A DNA stretch of 7,850 nucleotides from Firmicutes bacterium UBA4881 (GTDB lineage: Bacteria; Bacillota; DTU065): the NCBI GenBank assembly GCA_002399235.1, contig DHDH01000039.1, forward strand, positions 26,258-34,107. The letters run 5' to 3'. Position 1 is the stretch's first letter. Each line of letters begins with the position of its first letter. Below the pieces are notes generated by a model. That model searched no databases, was not told where the DNA came from, and worked only from the letters and a program-made list of their open reading frames with translations. The position numbers and the translations under genes are program-made. Positions 6,134-7,850 of the stretch are shown here, in pieces.

Positions 6134-6180
6134 AAAAAAAGGGTGTTGCTCGCTACATTTTTAGTAGTTTTGCGACACCC
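6134..6180 (-). terminator. Terminator of the leftward sirtuin/EEP gene run
   Basis: Read on the minus strand, GGGTGTCGC pairs with GCAACACCC (one mismatch) and an inner CTAC/GTAG stem extends the hairpin. T7 follows (6134-6140 on the plus strand as A7). It begins 2 bases after the EEP gene's stop codon. The plus strand lacks a T-run beyond CCCTTT, so it acts leftward only. Confidence 0.88.
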
Positions 6181-6182
6181 CT

Positions 6183-6986
6183 TTACTGAGCCCATTTGAA
6201 TCTAGCTTTTACAGGTAAATGATCGGAGTAGGTAACTGATATGGTCTCTACATCCAATAACTGTAATCTTTTATTATAAAGAATATAATCAATTTGCGAA
6301 TTAGGAAATTCAGCTGGGAAAGTAGGTTTATCATCAGCACTTTCTAAGTTAAGTAGAGCTTTTAACCTATAAACATCTGTTGGTTTGGCGTTTAGATCGC
6401 CTAGCAAAAGATCAGCGCCTGCAGCGGAGATGATTAGATAGTCCATCTGTTTTTGTTGCTCTAGTGAAGGAGAGAGGTGAGTTCCCCAAATCTTAACTTC
6501 TTTGTTCTGCCACAATATTGTAGCTGAGATAGCTGCCCTGGGTTCTTTGAAACTATCTGTAGGTAGGTAATGAATTTCAGTTTTAACAAGTGGATAACGG
6601 CTAAGAATAGCAATCCCGTAATATCCTTTAAAAAGTTTGATTCGCTCTAGGGTAGGGGCAAAAGAAACATATTTTAGGCCTAATGTTTTTTGGAAGATGA
6701 GTAGTTCGTCTAAAAAGTGAGAGCGGCTATCAAAATTACGATCTAACTCAGAAAGAAAGACAATATCAGCATCATGCATTAAAGCAGCCATCTCTTGAAG
6801 ACGTAGAACATCGTTATTATCTGTGCCATGATGTATATTATAGGTCAGTACTGTTAAAAGCCCATCTTCTTTTTCGGTTGCTACCTCCCATTCATAAGAT
6901 AGCTTCGGAGGAGGGGAGAAGAAAGGGAGTCTACTAAGGAGAGTGGAGAGACAAAGGAAAAAAAAGATGCCCAGAAACTTTTTCAT
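6183..6986 (-). CDS. Endonuclease/exonuclease/phosphatase (EEP) family protein, exported or membrane-anchored
   Basis: The 267-residue product has a hydrophobic N-terminal helix (MKK then about 4-19) that acts as a signal peptide or anchor, followed by the DNase I-like fold. The metal-dependent active-site motifs appear in order: TYNIHHG (N50), DIVFLSELD (E80, the metal ligand), YYGIAILSRYP, GTHLS (H170), LLGDLNAKP (D197, N199), QIDYIL (D233) and YSDHLPVKA (D255, H256). All key residues are present, so it should be an active phosphodiesterase or phosphatase. The substrate could be DNA, a phospholipid head group or an inositol phosphate, and sequence alone does not decide. It starts at ATG 6984-6986 with GAGGGGAG upstream. 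It lies 65 bases after the sirtuin gene on the same strand and is probably co-transcribed with it. Confidence 0.93.
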   Translation of the reverse strand: MKKFLGIFFFLCLSTLLSRLPFFSPPPKLSYEWEVATEKEDGLLTVLTYNIHHGTDNNDVLRLQEMAALMHDADIVFLSELDRNFDSRSHFLDELLIFQKTLGLKYVSFAPTLERIKLFKGYYGIAILSRYPLVKTEIHYLPTDSFKEPRAAISATILWQNKEVKIWGTHLSPSLEQQKQMDYLIISAAGADLLLGDLNAKPTDVYRLKALLNLESADDKPTFPAEFPNSQIDYILYNKRLQLLDVETISVTYSDHLPVKARFKWAQ

Positions 6987-7018
6987 CTGATAAACACTCC
7001 CCTCTTGTGGTCTATCAG
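6987..7018 (-). promoter_or_regulatory. Hairpin holding the EEP ribosome binding site in its loop
   Basis: On the minus strand CTGATAGA (7018-7011) pairs with TTTATCAG (6994-6987) over 8 bp including one G-U. The 16-base loop contains the GAGGGGAG ribosome binding site, and the stem ends directly before the ATG. It could tune translation of the EEP gene. The stem is AT-rich and may be too weak to matter. Confidence 0.3.
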
Positions 7019-7051
7019 TACATTTCGAAAAAATTTCTGGGTGTTCCTGCC

Positions 7052-7771
7052 TTATTCTGCTTCCAGATCAAGGAATTGCATTAATGTCGGTAAAGCTTCT
7101 TCTGCTTTTTGATGGAGCACAAAGCTGGCTTTATCATCGTAAGGAGTAGGCTCTAGATTGATAATAGCCATCTCTTGGGTTCGTAAAGGTAGATAACAAG
7201 CTGGACTCACCTGTAAACTAGAACCAACCACTAGTGCTAAATCCGCATTATAGGCTTCTTCTTCTGCGAGTAGGTAATCTTCTGGCATCGGGTCGCCAAA
7301 AAGTACCACCATAGGTCTAACTAGGCCTTTACATTGCTCGCATAAAGGTAAAGATGAAATTGGTTTAAGTAACTGCTGGTGGCCACAATTTAAACAACGT
7401 CCTTTAAAACTAGTGCCATGGATCTCTAAAATATTTTTAGTTCCAGCTCTTTGATGGAGTTCATCAATGTTTTGTGTATGGACAGTTTGTACAAACCCTC
7501 TTTTTTCCAGTTGCGCAAGAGCAAAGTGAGCAGGGTTAGGTTTAGCTTGAGAAAACTCACTTAGCATATGAAAATAAAATTGGTAAAATCGTTTGGGATC
7601 TCGATAAAAAGCATCAACAGACAGAGCATCTAAGGGGTCTACTTGTTTCCATAGACCTGTGGGCCCTCTAAAATCAGGAATGCCACTACCTGTTGAAATA
7701 CCGGCTCCTGTAAGTACAACAGTATGTTTACTCTTCTGAATTAGATGGGCTAACTCCCTTATTTTTATCAC
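7052..7771 (-). CDS. NAD-dependent protein deacetylase, Sir2 family (sirtuin)
   Basis: Sirtuins remove acyl groups from lysines in proteins using NAD+, giving nicotinamide and O-acetyl-ADP-ribose. In bacteria they regulate enzymes such as acetyl-CoA synthetase. The 239-residue product has the complete motif set: VVLTGAGIS (18-26, NAD binding), GIPDFRGP (30-37), HTQNIDELHQRAG (98-110, with N101 and D103), catalytic H118 in IHGT, a four-cysteine zinc site (C126, C129, C144, C147), FGDPMPE (158-164), GSSLQVSP (183-190) and INLEP (204-208). The start is GTG 7769-7771: an in-frame stop lies just upstream and no better start follows before the first motif. No good ribosome binding site precedes it. 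It begins 44 bases inside the preceding ferredoxin-type gene, suggesting translational coupling. The symbol cobB or npdA would be conventional but is not certain. Confidence 0.95.
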   Translation of the reverse strand: MIKIRELAHLIQKSKHTVVLTGAGISTGSGIPDFRGPTGLWKQVDPLDALSVDAFYRDPKRFYQFYFHMLSEFSQAKPNPAHFALAQLEKRGFVQTVHTQNIDELHQRAGTKNILEIHGTSFKGRCLNCGHQQLLKPISSLPLCEQCKGLVRPMVVLFGDPMPEDYLLAEEEAYNADLALVVGSSLQVSPACYLPLRTQEMAIINLEPTPYDDKASFVLHQKAEEALPTLMQFLDLEAE

Positions 7772-7850
7772 CTGCTTTTTGGATTATGGAAGGACCTGCA
7801 TTAAATGAGGCTGGTTGGATAGCTTTGGTAGGACATTCAGCTACGCAACG
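7728..7850 (-). CDS. 4Fe-4S ferredoxin-type protein, C-terminal end (partial)
   Basis: On the minus strand an open frame enters from the right edge and ends at TAA (7730-7728), giving 40 visible residues. The first ones read RCVAECPTKAI, which matches the end of a 4Fe-4S ferredoxin motif (the last Cys of CxxCxxC, three residues, then CP with T-x-A-I). A short polar tail with no further cysteines follows. It is cut by the window, so the rest could be a small ferredoxin or a larger protein carrying a ferredoxin domain. It overlaps the sirtuin gene by 44 bases in another frame and probably shares its transcript. The call rests on one short but characteristic motif. Confidence 0.55.
   Translation of the reverse strand, partial: RCVAECPTKAIQPASFNAGPSIIQKAGDKNKGVSPSNSEE

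Noticed and set aside
7787..7850. Plus-strand open frame from ATG 7787 to the window edge (begins MEGPALNEAGW).
   Set aside because: It has no ribosome binding site and lies antisense to the frame encoding the ferredoxin-like CVAECPTKAI motif, which is the better explanation.

Overview
The window looks like a stretch of a low to moderate G+C Bacillota (Firmicutes) chromosome, probably from the Clostridia or a related anaerobic class. The evidence is strong AGGAGG-type ribosome binding sites, several GTG and TTG starts, compact hairpin/T-tract terminators, and a NagB of Bacillus-type length and motifs. The species cannot be named from this sequence. No tRNA, rRNA, CRISPR array, insertion sequence or phage module was seen, and most genes are ordinary metabolic or housekeeping types.

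Left part (1-1100): the C-terminal end of what looks like a sugar-type ABC transporter solute-binding protein is followed by nagB (glucosamine-6-phosphate deaminase), with its own candidate promoter and a good terminator. Together they suggest amino-sugar or sugar uptake feeding glycolysis.

Redox operon (about 1260-2960): a single promoter, whose -35/-10 spacer holds an ATACCC-N5-GGGTAT dyad like those bound by CsoR/CstR-type repressors, drives three tightly spaced genes. They are a small one-helix membrane protein of unknown function, CcdA (transmembrane thiol reductant carrier) and a membrane-anchored TlpA/ResA-like thioredoxin. CcdA would pass electrons from cytoplasmic thioredoxin to the external TlpA domain. 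The operator suggests that copper or reactive sulfur controls the operon. This is the most interesting part of the window.

Middle (2945-5175): a gene-poor 870-base gap contains several hairpins and what looks like a decayed gene (3444-3813), whose pieces rejoin if one T is removed from a T6 run. Next comes a secreted DUF4139-family protein, closed by a 17-bp-stem terminator.

Right part, minus strand (5265-7850): a YdcF/DUF218-family gene, somewhat richer in G+C than its neighbours, stands alone with a near-perfect 20-bp palindrome upstream. To its right is a leftward gene run: the end of a 4Fe-4S ferredoxin-type protein (cut by the window edge), then a zinc-type Sir2 deacetylase starting inside the ferredoxin gene, then a secreted or membrane-anchored endonuclease/exonuclease/phosphatase-fold protein, ended by a strong terminator. 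I found no convincing new multi-gene system. The best leads are the redox operon with its operator and unknown first gene, and the decayed gene.
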